From the NCBI RefSeq assembly GCF_001945445.1, contig NZ_MSXW01000023.1, positions 147,237 through 211,236 on the forward strand: 64,000 nucleotides of DNA. Reading direction: 5' to 3'. The DNA is from Pseudomonas sp. PA27(2017) (GTDB taxonomy: Bacteria > Pseudomonadota > Gammaproteobacteria > Pseudomonadales > Pseudomonadaceae). Made by a program: the position numbers and the translations under genes. Positions 35,217 through 44,029 of this stretch are shown piece by piece. The notes below the pieces were generated by a model. It did not search any database and had not been told where the DNA came from. It saw only the letters and a program-made list of their open reading frames with translations. Positions within the stretch are counted from its first letter, which is position 1. The number at the start of each line of letters is the position of its first letter.

Positions 35217-35619
35217 GATCGCTGCAGGCAACGGCCATTGTGGCGTTGGCGCTCTTGCGCTTGGTTATCCACAGGCGAGCGGGTCGGTCACTCAGCTGTT
35301 CGGCCAGGGCCAGGGCGCTGGCTTCGGCAACGCTTGGCGTGCCGGTAGCCTGTAGCGCCTGCGCGGAGGTCTCGGTCAGGCGCCCATGGTAACCCGCCAG
35401 CACCTCGGCGAGCAGGAAGTGGATCGGCAGGTTCAGCTGGGCAGCCAGTTGCTGCAAGCCTGGCTCGTCAGCCTTGTGGTCGCTGCTGGCCAGGGCTGTC
35501 AGCTCGGCAGTGCTCGAGCCATGCTCAGCCAGCGTGTTGTCGAGCAGGCTCAGCAACTCTTCGAGCGAGCACTCGCGCCGGCAACCCAGGCCGGCGACGA
35601 GAGCAGGCCGCTCACTCAC
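35212..35619 (-). CDS. cobE: Cobalamin biosynthesis protein CobE (CbiG C-terminal family)
   Basis: The protein has 135 residues and belongs to the CobE/CbiG C-terminal domain family. The family motif LVAGLGCRRECSLEELL opens the protein and SVAEASALALAEQLSDRPARLWITKRKSANATMAVA closes it. In the aerobic pathway CobE is needed around precorrin-3B/5 handling, but its exact chemistry is unsettled. GTG 35619 is chosen because it overlaps the cbtA stop exactly (GTGA), giving MSERPALVAGLG; the longer TTG start at 35649 would lie inside cbtA. It belongs to the cbtB-cbtA-cobE unit under a cobalamin riboswitch. Confidence 0.87.
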   Translation of the reverse strand: MSERPALVAGLGCRRECSLEELLSLLDNTLAEHGSSTAELTALASSDHKADEPGLQQLAAQLNLPIHFLLAEVLAGYHGRLTETSAQALQATGTPSVAEASALALAEQLSDRPARLWITKRKSANATMAVACSDP

Positions 35620-36326
35620 TGCTGCCGGCGCCCACGGCCGTGGAACCAAGCGGCAGCCAGGCCCAGCGCCGCCCAGAACGCAGCGTTGGTCAGCAGCGAG
35701 GCGAGAATGAACTGATGCTCCAGCGCCTCGGGCGCCAGGCTTTCATGCACGTCGGGCTGCGGCGCGCCGAGCAGGTGGGGCAAGGCGAGAATCGCCGCAC
35801 CGAGAATGCGCAGCATCCAGTTGCCGCCGAACGCCAGCAGCGCCAGGCCCGCAGCGGTCGAAGCAGCCGCGCCGATCCACCAGTACTGGCGCAGCAACAG
35901 TTCCGCTGCGGCAGTGCCCGGCAGCTCTGGCGGCAAGCCGCTGGCGGGCGCCAGGACGAAGGTGGCGAATCCGGCCAGCCCCCAGAGCAGGCCCTGCCAG
36001 GTTTTTTCCGGGGCGCGCAGGGTGAACAGGCCGGCGAGCATCAGCGCGAAGCCGACGGCGACGACCAGATTGCTCAGGCCTGTGGATAACAGCCGCTGCC
36101 AGCCGTCTTCCGGCGCCCAGGCTTCGTCGTCGTGGCTGTGGCCGCTCGCGCCATGGTCGTGGGCAGCGGTGGCGTCATGGCTGTGCTCGATGGCGGCAGG
36201 CTCCGCGACCTCGAACGTTTCCGCCTGAAGGATCAGCGGGGTGACCCACAGGCTCTGCAGCAAGGTCAGCACGATGGCGGCGAGCAGGCCGGCGAAGCCG
36301 GCGGTCTGGGCGATACGCTTGATCAT
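35616..36326 (-). CDS. cbtA: CbtA family cobalt transporter subunit
   Basis: The 236-residue membrane protein has about five transmembrane helices. After the first (TAGFAGLLAAIVLTLLQSLWV) comes a His-rich extracytoplasmic loop (EHSHDATAAHDHGASGHSHDD), a likely Co2+ ligand cluster. Helices such as LVVAVGFALMLAGLFTL, GLAGFATFVLAPASGLP and ILGAAILALPHLLGAPQP follow. CbtA is predicted, mainly from B12-riboswitch association, to import cobalt together with CbtB, whose gene lies 10 bp upstream. GAGGG precedes the ATG. It overlaps cobE by GTGA. Confidence 0.92.
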   Translation of the reverse strand: MIKRIAQTAGFAGLLAAIVLTLLQSLWVTPLILQAETFEVAEPAAIEHSHDATAAHDHGASGHSHDDEAWAPEDGWQRLLSTGLSNLVVAVGFALMLAGLFTLRAPEKTWQGLLWGLAGFATFVLAPASGLPPELPGTAAAELLLRQYWWIGAAASTAAGLALLAFGGNWMLRILGAAILALPHLLGAPQPDVHESLAPEALEHQFILASLLTNAAFWAALGLAAAWFHGRGRRQQ

Positions 36327-36336
36327 CAGCAATCCC

Positions 36337-36522
36337 TCAGTGGCACGGAAACGCGGCGCTGTGCCGGGTGTCGTGGGCGGCGTTGTGCAGGGCTTCGACA
36401 TGGGAGAAGCCGGCGAAGAAAATCAGGACGGCACCCAGCACGCAGCTCCCGACAGCAAGCAGGATGCGCTGTGAGAGGGGCAATGTGGAAACGCTGGAGG
36501 TGGAAATGACGCTGCTGGACAT
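36337..36522 (-). CDS. cbtB: CbtB family cobalt transporter subunit
   Basis: This 61-residue single-span protein has an N-terminal Ser/Thr-rich segment, one helix (ILLAVGSCVLGAVLIFFAGF) and a C-terminal metal-binding tail SHVEALHNAAHDTRHSAAFPCH, the signature CbtB His cluster. It acts with CbtA in predicted cobalt uptake. GAGG lies about 10 nt before the ATG. The gene is immediately downstream of a cobalamin riboswitch, which should repress it when B12 is plentiful. Confidence 0.93.
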   Translation of the reverse strand: MSSSVISTSSVSTLPLSQRILLAVGSCVLGAVLIFFAGFSHVEALHNAAHDTRHSAAFPCH

Positions 36523-36631
36523 GATCGTAGACCTCAGGGGTAAACGGCACAGCAGGACACGGCGAGACAGCCCGCACAGGCAGGCAGCGATCGGCGCGTG
36601 CCCGCCCACCGCGGGTTGCCAAACAGACGAT

Positions 36632-36805
36632 CCAGGCCGGTCTCCGGGCTCGCGATGATCACCTTGCGGCGATGGGGATCGGCCTTCCCATGCATGCGCA
36701 CAGTGGCCAAAACGATCCTGGCATTCGCTTACCGTTGCGGGGGCAGCGCCGGACTCGAACCGGCTTCCCGTTTCACCTCACGCACGTCGACGTGAGACAC
36801 CTGAA
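36632..36805 (-). ncRNA. Cobalamin riboswitch upstream of cbtB
   Basis: Read on the minus strand, it contains the conserved core in order: ACGGGAAGCCGGTTCGAGTCC, GCTGCCCCCGCAACGGTAAGC, the GCCACTG box, GGGAAGGC and the 3' segment AGCCCGGAGACCGGCC. Together these define an adenosylcobalamin-binding aptamer. About 110 nt separate its 3' end from the cbtB start, enough for an expression platform. The boundaries are estimated. Confidence 0.93.
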
Positions 36806-36904
36806 ACAACCGGGCAAGAACACCACGAAGCGGCAAGTGCGTCAATATGTTGCAGGTCTTCTGGCAATTGACCGTACGGCGGGCTCTGCGTAGCCTTGCG
36901 TTTT

Positions 36905-37058
36905 CGAGGTGCTGCTTGTCATCAAGCAGCTAAGAGGGAACACGGACCGCCGTGGCTGCCCCCGCAACTGTAAGCAGCGAGTGCGTCGCCAATCGCCACT
37001 GGGCAACCGGGAAGGCCGGCCGCGCGCCATGACCTGCCAGCCAGGAGACCTGCCTCGA
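36905..37058 (+). ncRNA. Cobalamin riboswitch upstream of cobW-cobN
   Basis: The core motifs occur in order: AGAGGGAACACGG, GTGGCTGCCCCCGCAACTGTAAGC, CGCCACTGGG, CCGGGAAGGCCGG and CAGCCAGGAGACCTGCC. CGAGG (36905) can close P1 with CCTCG (37054). It precedes cobW by about 110 nt. It is divergent from the cbtB riboswitch, with about 100 bp between them for two promoters. Confidence 0.94.
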
Positions 37059-37167
37059 TAACGCTTTCGACAACCGGGCGGGGTGATCCGGTGATGCTCG
37101 GCATGGGTTTGCCCGCGCCTGCCATCCTATTGCCCGCTCGCCGTTTCTCCAGACGCCAGGGGCTTCC

Positions 37168-38217
37168 ATGAAAACGCTCGCCAAACTTCCCGTCACCATC
37201 GTCACCGGTTTTCTCGGTGCCGGTAAGACCACCTTGCTGCGCCACATGCTGGAAAACGCCGAGGGCCGGCGCATCGCGGTGATCGTCAATGAATTCGGCG
37301 AGCTGGGTATCGACGGCGAGATCCTCAAGCAGTGCTCCATCGGCTGTACCGAGGAAGAAGCCAACGGTCGCGTGTTCGAGCTGGCCAACGGTTGCCTGTG
37401 CTGCACCGTGCAGGAAGAGTTCTTTCCGGTGATGCGCGAGCTGGTGGAGCGCCGCGGCGACCTCGACCATATCCTCATCGAAACCAGCGGCCTGGCCCTG
37501 CCCAAACCACTGGTGCAGGCCTTCAACTGGCCGGAAATTCGCAACGCCTGCACCGTCGATGCGGTGATCACCGTGGTCGACAGCCCGGCCGTTGCAGCCG
37601 GCACCTTCGCCGCCTTCCCGGATCAGGTCGATGCCCAACGCAAGCTCGACCCTAATCTCGACCATGAGTCGCCGCTGCACGAGCTGTTCGCCGACCAACT
37701 GGCCAGCGCCGACCTGGTGATCCTCAACAAGGCCGACCTGCTCGATGCCGACGCGTTGGCCGCCGTGCGCGCCGAAGTGGCCGAGGAGCTGCCGCCGGCG
37801 GTGAAGGTGGTCGAGGCTCATGGCGGCTCGCTGCCACTCAATGTGTTGCTGGGCCTGAACAGCGAGACCGAGCTGCATATCGAGGGCCGCCGCACTCACC
37901 ACGACGATGAAGACGACGATCACGATCACGACGAATTCGACTCGTTCCACGTGGAACTACCGGAAGCGGACGAGGCGCGACTACTCGCTGCGCTGAAGGA
38001 TGTGGTCGGCAAACACGGCATTCTGCGCGTGAAAGGCTTCGTTGCCGTGCCGAACAAACCCATGCGCCTGCTGCTGCAAGGCGTCGGCCAGCGGTTCGAC
38101 AAACATTTCGACCGTGCATGGAAGCCTGACGAAGCACGGGTGACCCGCCTGATCGTGATCGGCCAGGCGCTGGATCACACCGCCATCGCCGCCGAGCTGA
38201 ACGCGGCGCTGGCGTAA
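37168..38217 (+). CDS. cobW: CobW-family GTP-dependent metallochaperone
   Basis: The protein has 349 residues: a G3E GTPase with Walker A GFLGAGKTTLL (11-21), the metal-binding CxCC motif in NGCLCCTVQEEF, the ETSGLALPKPL motif, NKAD base specificity, and a His/Asp-rich loop HHDDEDDDHDHDEFD before the C-terminal CobW domain. In the aerobic B12 pathway CobW is proposed to deliver Co2+ to the CobN-containing cobaltochelatase, whose gene starts 13 bp downstream. AGGGGC lies before the ATG. It is under the upstream riboswitch. Confidence 0.95.
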   Translation: MKTLAKLPVTIVTGFLGAGKTTLLRHMLENAEGRRIAVIVNEFGELGIDGEILKQCSIGCTEEEANGRVFELANGCLCCTVQEEFFPVMRELVERRGDLDHILIETSGLALPKPLVQAFNWPEIRNACTVDAVITVVDSPAVAAGTFAAFPDQVDAQRKLDPNLDHESPLHELFADQLASADLVILNKADLLDADALAAVRAEVAEELPPAVKVVEAHGGSLPLNVLLGLNSETELHIEGRRTHHDDEDDDHDHDEFDSFHVELPEADEARLLAALKDVVGKHGILRVKGFVAVPNKPMRLLLQGVGQRFDKHFDRAWKPDEARVTRLIVIGQALDHTAIAAELNAALA

Positions 38218-38229
38218 CCGGCGCCCGTC

Positions 38230-41200
38230 ATGCACCTGCTGCGTACCCAGCCCGGCCAGTCGCTGCCGGCCGACAGCATCGCCGACCTCGGCCAGACGCC
38301 CGCCGAGCTGGTGGTGCTGTGCACCGGTGATTCGCACCTGTCGCTGTTGGCCGAGGTTGCCCGGCACCTGCCCGAGGATTACCCCAGCCTGCGCTTGGCC
38401 AGCCCGGCGCAGCTGAGCAACAACGCCTCGGTGGATTTCTACGTCGAGCAGGTGCTCAGGCACGCCAAGGTCATCCTGATTTCCGTGCACGGCGGCGTCA
38501 GCTACTGGCGCTACGGCATTCAGCGCCTGGTGGAACTGGCGGGGCAGGGCAAGACGCTGATTCTGGTGCCTGGCGACGACAGCCCCGATCCCGAGCTGAC
38601 CGGGTTGGGCAACGTGGCCGCCGAGGATGCCGAGCGGCTCTGGCAGTACCTGCGTCAGGGTGGTGTGGATAACGCGCGGCAGTTCTTCCAGTGCATCGCC
38701 GATCATTACCTGGGCCGTGACTACGGTTGGCAGCCGCCGCAGGCGCTGCCGCGGGTCGGCCTCTATCACCCGCGTATCGGCAACGCCTCGCTGCAGGACT
38801 GGCGCGGCGACTGGCAAGCGGACGCACCGGTTGCCGCCTTGCTGTTCTATCGCACCCATGTGCAGGCGGCCAATACCGCCTTCGTCGACTCCTTCTGCCA
38901 GCGCCTGCAGGCTCAGGGCCTCAACCCGTTACCCATTGCGGTGGCCAGCCTCAAGGAGGCAGCCTGCCTGGCGCAGGTCGAGGATTGGCTCGACGAAGCG
39001 GGCACCAGCGTGATCATCAACACCACCGGTTTCGCCCAGTCCAACCCGGAGTCGCCCCAGGCACGGCCGTTCCGCCGCGACGTGCCGGTGCTGCAGGCGC
39101 TTTGCGCCCTGGACAGCGAAGAGCAGTGGCAAGGCAACGCTCAAGGCCTCGGCCCTCGGGACCTGGCCATGCATATCGCGCTGCCGGAGCTGGATGGCCG
39201 CCTGATCACCCGGCCGATCAGCTTCAAGGGCCTGGCCTGGCGCAGCGAGCGCAGCCAGAGCGATGTGGTCTGTTACCGCGCGCACCTGCCGGGCATGGAT
39301 TTCGTCGCCGAACTGGCGCGTCGTCAGGCCGACCTGCAGCGACTGCCGGCTGTGGATAAGCGCGTTGCCCTGGTGCTCGCCAACTACCCGACCCGCGACG
39401 GCCGCATCGGCAACGGGGTCGGCCTGGATACGCCGGCAGCGGCGCTGAATATCCTGCGAGCCTTGAAAAGCCAGGGCTATCCGGTCGAGGGCCTACCGGA
39501 CAGCGGCACAGCGCTGATCCACCAACTGCTCGGCGGCGTGACCAACGACCTCGACAATCTCGACCTGCGGCCTTGCGCCCAGAGCCTGGCGCTGGACGAC
39601 TACCAGCGCTGCTTCGCGGCCCTGCCCGAGGCCAATCGCCAGGCGGTACTGGAGCGCTGGGGCTCGCCGGAAAGCGACCCGATGTTCCGTGAGGGGCGGC
39701 TGATGATCGCCGGCCTGCGCTTTGGCCTGACCTTCGTCGGCATCCAGCCGGCACGGGGTTATCAGGTCGATGCCGCGGCGGTCTACCACGACCCTGACCT
39801 GGTGCCGCCACACGGCTACCTGGCCTTCTATTTCTGGATGCGCCACGTATACGCGGCCAACGCGGTGATCCACGTCGGCAAGCACGGCAACCTGGAGTGG
39901 CTGCCGGGCAAGAGCGTTGGGCTTTCCGAAAGCTGCTGGCCAACGGCGATTCTCGGCGCGCTGCCGAACATCTACCCGTTCATCGTCAACGACCCCGGCG
40001 AAGGCGCCCAGGCCAAGCGCCGCACCCAGGCGGTGATCATCGACCACCTGATGCCGCCGCTGACCCGCGCCGAAAGCTACGGTCCGCTGCGCGATCTGGA
40101 GCGCCTGGCCGACGAGTATTACGACGCGAGCCAGCTCGACCTGCGCCGCGCCAGCGAGCTGCGTGGCGAGATTCTGCAGAAGGTGCGCGAGGCCAGCCTC
40201 GATCGTGAACTGGGCCTGCAGCTCAATGACGACCCTGCCAGCTGGTTGCCGCAGCTCGACGCCTACCTGTGCGACCTCAAGGAATCGCAGATTCGTGACG
40301 GCCTGCATGTATTCGGCGAGTCGCCAGCCGGCACGTTGCGCCGCGACACGCTGCTGGCGCTGCTGCGCATCCCACGTGGCGACGGGCAGGGCGGTAATGC
40401 CAGCCTGCTGCGCGCCTTGGCCAGCGACCTGGCACTCGATTTCGATCCGCTCGATTGCGATATGGCGGCATCTTGGGCCGGACCGCGGCCGGAGCTCCTT
40501 GCGAGCCTGAGCGACGAGCCCTGGCGCACGGTGGGCGACACCCGCGAGCGCCTTGAGCTGCTCGGGTTGCGGTTGATCGAAGGGGCCGGGTCGGTCGGCC
40601 CGCTCAGCGAACTCGTGCTGCACGGTCTGCACGGCCATATCGCTCCGCTGCTGGACGCCTGTGGTGACGCCGAGATGCATGGCCTGTTCAGCGCGCTCGA
40701 AGGCCGTTTCGTGCCGTCCGGCCCCAGTGGCGCGCCGAGCCGGGGGCGGCTCGACGTGTTGCCGACCGGGCGCAACTTCTACTCCGTGGACGTGCGCAAC
40801 CTGCCCACGCCCACCGCCTGGCGCCTTGGTGTGCAGGCCGCCGACCGCCTGCTCGAACGCCACCTGCAGGACGAAGGCGACCACCTGCGCCAGCTCGGCC
40901 TGTCGGTGTGGGGCACCGCAACCATGCGCACCGGCGGCGACGATATCGCCCAGGCCATGGCGCTGATGGGCGTGCGCCCGGTGTGGCAGGCCGGTAGCCA
41001 GCGGGTCGAGCGTTTCGAGGTGCTGCCACTGGAGCAGCTCGGTCGCCCACGGGTGGATGTGACCCTGCGGGTGTCCGGCTTTTTCCGCGATGCCTTCGCC
41101 AATCTGATCCGCCTGTTCGATGACGCCGTGCAGGCGGTTGCCGACCTCGACGAAGCACCGGACATGAACCCGCTGTCCGCCCGTGTCTGGGAAGAAGCCC

Positions 41201-41958
41201 TGGCACTGCAGGACGGTGGGTTGGACGAACACCAGGCGCGGCGCCAGGCTGGCTGGCGGATTTTCGGCTCCAAGCCAGGTGCCTACGGGGCTGGCGTGCA
41301 GAACGCTATCGAAGAACGCCTGTGGGAGAACCGTGCGGATCTTGCCGAGGTGTACCTGAACTGGGGCGGCTACGCCTACGGCAAGGGCGTCGAGGGCGCA
41401 CCGGCTCGCGAGCAGTTCGCTGAGCGCCTGGAGCGCATGCAGGCGGTGCTGCACAACCAGGACAATCGCGAGCACGATATCCTCGATTCCAACGATTACT
41501 ACCAGTTCCAGGGTGGCATGCTGGCGGCAGTGGAAACCTTGCGCGGGGGCAAGGCGGCTAGCTACTTCGGCGACAACAGCCAGCCCGACACGCCGCGCAT
41601 CCGTACCCTCAAGCAGGAACTGGCCCGCGTGGTACGCGCCCGTGCGGCCAACCCGAAGTGGATAGAGGGCATGAAGCGCCACGGCTACAAGGGCGCCTTC
41701 GAACTGGCCGCGACCATCGACTACCTGTTCGCCTTCGACGCCACCAGCGAGCTGGTCGACGACCACCAGTACGCCCTGCTCACCGACGCCTACCTGATGG
41801 ACAAGGGCACCCGCGACTTCATCCAGGCGCATAACCCCGGCGCCCTGCAGGACATCATCGAGCGCCTGCTCGAAGCCCAGCAGCGTGGCCTGTGGCAGGA
41901 GCCGGGCGAGTACCGCGAAGCCTTGGAAAACCTGCTGCTCGATAGCGAAGAAAGCTGA
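38230..41958 (+). CDS. cobN: Cobaltochelatase large subunit
   Basis: This 1242-residue CobN/BchH-type subunit inserts Co2+ into hydrogenobyrinate a,c-diamide together with AAA+ and VWA partners and ATP. Typical segments are VIHVGKHGNLEWLPGKSVGLSE (about 545-566), NIYPFIVNDPGEGAQAKRRTQAVIIDHLMPPLT, and the C-terminal NSNDYYQFQGGMLAAVE-type region (here LDSNDYYQFQGGMLAAVETLRGG). Length equals pseudomonad CobN. No cobS/cobT pair is seen; the chelatase gene at 46718-48399 probably supplies the other two subunits. Confidence 0.96.
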   Translation: MHLLRTQPGQSLPADSIADLGQTPAELVVLCTGDSHLSLLAEVARHLPEDYPSLRLASPAQLSNNASVDFYVEQVLRHAKVILISVHGGVSYWRYGIQRLVELAGQGKTLILVPGDDSPDPELTGLGNVAAEDAERLWQYLRQGGVDNARQFFQCIADHYLGRDYGWQPPQALPRVGLYHPRIGNASLQDWRGDWQADAPVAALLFYRTHVQAANTAFVDSFCQRLQAQGLNPLPIAVASLKEAACLAQVEDWLDEAGTSVIINTTGFAQSNPESPQARPFRRDVPVLQALCALDSEEQWQGNAQGLGPRDLAMHIALPELDGRLITRPISFKGLAWRSERSQSDVVCYRAHLPGMDFVAELARRQADLQRLPAVDKRVALVLANYPTRDGRIGNGVGLDTPAAALNILRALKSQGYPVEGLPDSGTALIHQLLGGVTNDLDNLDLRPCAQSLALDDYQRCFAALPEANRQAVLERWGSPESDPMFREGRLMIAGLRFGLTFVGIQPARGYQVDAAAVYHDPDLVPPHGYLAFYFWMRHVYAANAVIHVGKHGNLEWLPGKSVGLSESCWPTAILGALPNIYPFIVNDPGEGAQAKRRTQAVIIDHLMPPLTRAESYGPLRDLERLADEYYDASQLDLRRASELRGEILQKVREASLDRELGLQLNDDPASWLPQLDAYLCDLKESQIRDGLHVFGESPAGTLRRDTLLALLRIPRGDGQGGNASLLRALASDLALDFDPLDCDMAASWAGPRPELLASLSDEPWRTVGDTRERLELLGLRLIEGAGSVGPLSELVLHGLHGHIAPLLDACGDAEMHGLFSALEGRFVPSGPSGAPSRGRLDVLPTGRNFYSVDVRNLPTPTAWRLGVQAADRLLERHLQDEGDHLRQLGLSVWGTATMRTGGDDIAQAMALMGVRPVWQAGSQRVERFEVLPLEQLGRPRVDVTLRVSGFFRDAFANLIRLFDDAVQAVADLDEAPDMNPLSARVWEEALALQDGGLDEHQARRQAGWRIFGSKPGAYGAGVQNAIEERLWENRADLAEVYLNWGGYAYGKGVEGAPAREQFAERLERMQAVLHNQDNREHDILDSNDYYQFQGGMLAAVETLRGGKAASYFGDNSQPDTPRIRTLKQELARVVRARAANPKWIEGMKRHGYKGAFELAATIDYLFAFDATSELVDDHQYALLTDAYLMDKGTRDFIQAHNPGALQDIIERLLEAQQRGLWQEPGEYREALENLLLDSEES

Positions 41959-42239
41959 GGACTGTTGGCGCGGTGATCGGAAAGTGGCGGTAGCGGCCGT
42001 TATCCGATCCATTGTGGGAGCCGTGACCTCGCGGCGAATCGCTCAGGCACCGCCGAAAATAGGCAGTCAGGCTGCAATCGTTTCGCCCCGAGGTCGGGGC
42101 TCCCACAGGTTGGTTTGAGTGTCTGCTCCTGCCTTGAAGCTGCCTTCAGCGCCTTTTCGGTTTTTACAGGTCGCCTCGGTTGCCCCGGCCTGTCCTTGGG
42201 TTTAGCCTAACCGTCCATTCCCCGCCGGAGTTTCGTCCA
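41959..42239. other. Intergenic region after cobN, containing a REP-like inverted repeat
   Basis: No gene is supported here. It contains the inverted repeat at 42014-42106, listed separately, followed by about 130 bp of lower-complexity sequence before the ABC-F leader. I see no clear terminator for cobN. Confidence 0.4.
42014..42106. repeat. REP-like inverted repeat (copy 1)
   Basis: The left arm starts GTGGGAGCCGTGACCTCGCG and the right arm ends GAGGTCGGGGCTCCCAC. The arms are about 25 bp each, match as inverted copies with about three mismatches, and are separated by about 43 bp. A second copy with the arm variants swapped lies at 63773-63857. This is typical of pseudomonad REP/BIME elements. 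Confidence 0.65.
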
Positions 42240-42331
42240 ATGCGCCAGTAATGCCGTCGTGTTCGCACGACCTGTGATCGTCCGCCGAGGCCTTGTGCCG
42301 CGCGTTTTCACGGCATTGCCTGGAGTCATTC
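42240..42331 (+). promoter_or_regulatory. Structured leader of the ABC-F gene with possible short uORFs
   Basis: The 5' leader holds a GTCGTG-TTCG-CACGAC hairpin (42256-42271, UUCG tetraloop). It also has an 8-bp long-range complement, AATGCCGT (42250-42257) with ACGGCATT (42310-42317), ending just before the TGGAG ribosome site. A GGAG site precedes a three-codon uORF, MRQ (42240-42251). Its stop overlaps an eight-residue uORF, MPSCSHDL (42251-42277), through TAATG. The two pairings share GT bases (42256-42257) and are mutually exclusive, which would suit translational control. It is suggestive, not proven. Confidence 0.35.
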
Positions 42332-43942
42332 ATGACGAACTCGCCTGTTATCGCGCTCGAGCGCGTGTCCTTTCATTTCCCCGATGGCCAGCCATTGTTC
42401 GATGAGCTGAGCGAAACCTTCGATGCCCGCCACACCGGCCTGGTGGGGCGCAACGGTGCCGGCAAGAGCGTGCTCGGCCGGCTGCTCGCAGGCCTCTTGC
42501 CGCCAAGCGCCGGGCACATCGTGCGGCAGGCTCGGGTTGCCTATCTGCCCCAGGCTATCGACGTGGACGACGCCACCCGCGTCGTCGACCTGATGGGCTT
42601 CGCGGCACCTTACGATGCGCTGTGTCGGGTGACCGACGGGCGCATGGGAGCGAACGATATCGAGCTGCTCGAAGGCCGCTGGGACATCGCCGAGCGCTTG
42701 CATCTGGCGCTGCAGGACGACGGCTTGGCGCATCTCGCGCTGCATGGCCCGGCCGCCCAGCTCAGCGGTGGTGAGCGTACGCGGGTGGCGCTGCTCGGCA
42801 CGTTTCTGGGCGATGCCGACCTGCTGGTTCTCGACGAACCCAGCAACCACCTGGATCGCGCCAGCCGGCTGCGCCTCTATCGGCGTCTGCAGCAGTGGCC
42901 GGGTGGGCTGGTGGTGATCAGCCATGATCGCGAACTGCTGGAGGGCATGCAGCGCATCGTCGAGCTGTCGCCTCTCGGGCTGCGCGCTTACGGCGGCAAC
43001 TACGGTTTTTACCGCGAAGCGCGACAACGCGAGGAGCACGCCGCCCAGCAGGCACTGGCGCATGCTCGTAGCGAACGCAAACGCGGCGAGCGTGAACTGC
43101 AGGCCCAGCAGCAACGCCAGCAGCGTCGCACCGCCAGCGCAAACCGAGATGCACGGCACGCCAATCAGGCGCAGATTCTGCTGGATCGCCAGAAGGGCCG
43201 CAGCGAGGCCAGCGCCGGCCGGTTGCAGCAGCGCCTGCAAGCGGTCAGCCGCGACCTCGACAGTGCCGTGCGCGATGCGGCGCAGCGGGTGCACGAAGGC
43301 CAGGCCATCCAGCTGCACGGCAAGGCTGGCGGCCTGGCCGAAGGCAAGCGGGTGCTCAGCCTGCGCGGCGTGCGGGCGCCCTACTCAGGGGCCGTCTTGC
43401 CAGACATCGAACTGTTCGGCCCGCGCCGGTTGGCCATCAGCGGGCCCAACGGTTGTGGCAAGTCGAGCCTGCTCGCGATGTTTGCCGGGCGGCTGGCCGC
43501 CGTTGCCGGCGAGTGTCGGGTCGAGGTGCCGCTGGCCTATCTGGATCAGCAGCTTTCCTGCCTGCCGGGCGATGATACGGCGCTGGATCACCTGCGTCGC
43601 TGCAGCCCCGGGCTGCCCGAGGCGCTCGCCCGTACGCGACTGGTTCACCTGGGGCTCGATGCCCAGCGTGCCGTGCTGCCGTGCCGCCAGCTCAGCGGCG
43701 GTGAGCGCCTCAAGCTGGCGCTTGCCGGGGTGATAGACGGGGAATCGGCAGCGCCCCTGCTGCTGCTCGACGAGCCCGACAACCACATTGACCTCGACTC
43801 GCTGCTGGCCGTCGAAACCCTGCTGCGCGACTACCGCGGGGCGCTGATTCTGGTGTCCCATGACGCCGCCTTCGTCGACGCCCTGGCGATCACCGACCGC
43901 CTGGAATGGACGGCCCAGGGCTGGCGGTACGAGCGGGCATGA
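42332..43942 (+). CDS. ABC-F family ATP-binding protein
   Basis: The protein has 536 residues: two ATP-binding cassettes in one chain and no membrane domain. The first has Walker A GRNGAGKSVLGRLL and signature LSGGERTRVALLG; the second has GPNGCGKSSLLAMF and LSGGERLKLALAG, with Walker B LLLLDEPDNHID. A charged Gln/Arg coiled linker (about 230-300) joins them. ABC-F proteins act on the ribosome, either as translation factors or as antibiotic-resistance ARE factors; which applies here cannot be told from sequence alone. ATG 42332 follows TGGAG; the longer frame from 42293 is less likely. It sits between cobN and the DAHP synthase without obvious functional link. Confidence 0.9.
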   Translation: MTNSPVIALERVSFHFPDGQPLFDELSETFDARHTGLVGRNGAGKSVLGRLLAGLLPPSAGHIVRQARVAYLPQAIDVDDATRVVDLMGFAAPYDALCRVTDGRMGANDIELLEGRWDIAERLHLALQDDGLAHLALHGPAAQLSGGERTRVALLGTFLGDADLLVLDEPSNHLDRASRLRLYRRLQQWPGGLVVISHDRELLEGMQRIVELSPLGLRAYGGNYGFYREARQREEHAAQQALAHARSERKRGERELQAQQQRQQRRTASANRDARHANQAQILLDRQKGRSEASAGRLQQRLQAVSRDLDSAVRDAAQRVHEGQAIQLHGKAGGLAEGKRVLSLRGVRAPYSGAVLPDIELFGPRRLAISGPNGCGKSSLLAMFAGRLAAVAGECRVEVPLAYLDQQLSCLPGDDTALDHLRRCSPGLPEALARTRLVHLGLDAQRAVLPCRQLSGGERLKLALAGVIDGESAAPLLLLDEPDNHIDLDSLLAVETLLRDYRGALILVSHDAAFVDALAITDRLEWTAQGWRYERA

Positions 43943-43955
43943 TCCGTGAGCTGTC

Positions 43956-44026
43956 GTAGCTCGGGTCGAGCGTAGCGACACCCGGTATGCATGCCCTGGG
44001 TATTGTTGCGCTCAACGCCGGCTACG
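43956..44026. repeat. Short dispersed repeat after the ABC-F gene
   Basis: The 30-bp core starts GTAGCTCGGGTCGAGCGTAG and is nearly identical to 57243-57272, which starts GTAGCCCGGGTCGAGCGCAG. Here it is followed by a partly inverted end (CGCCGGCTAC). It is typical of pseudomonad intergenic repeats found at gene ends. Confidence 0.55.
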
Positions 44027-44029
44027 AGG

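Noticed and set aside
39493..42012. 839-codon minus-strand frame across cobN
   Set aside because: The translation is Gln/Ala/Val-rich without motifs, and CobN on the plus strand is intact.
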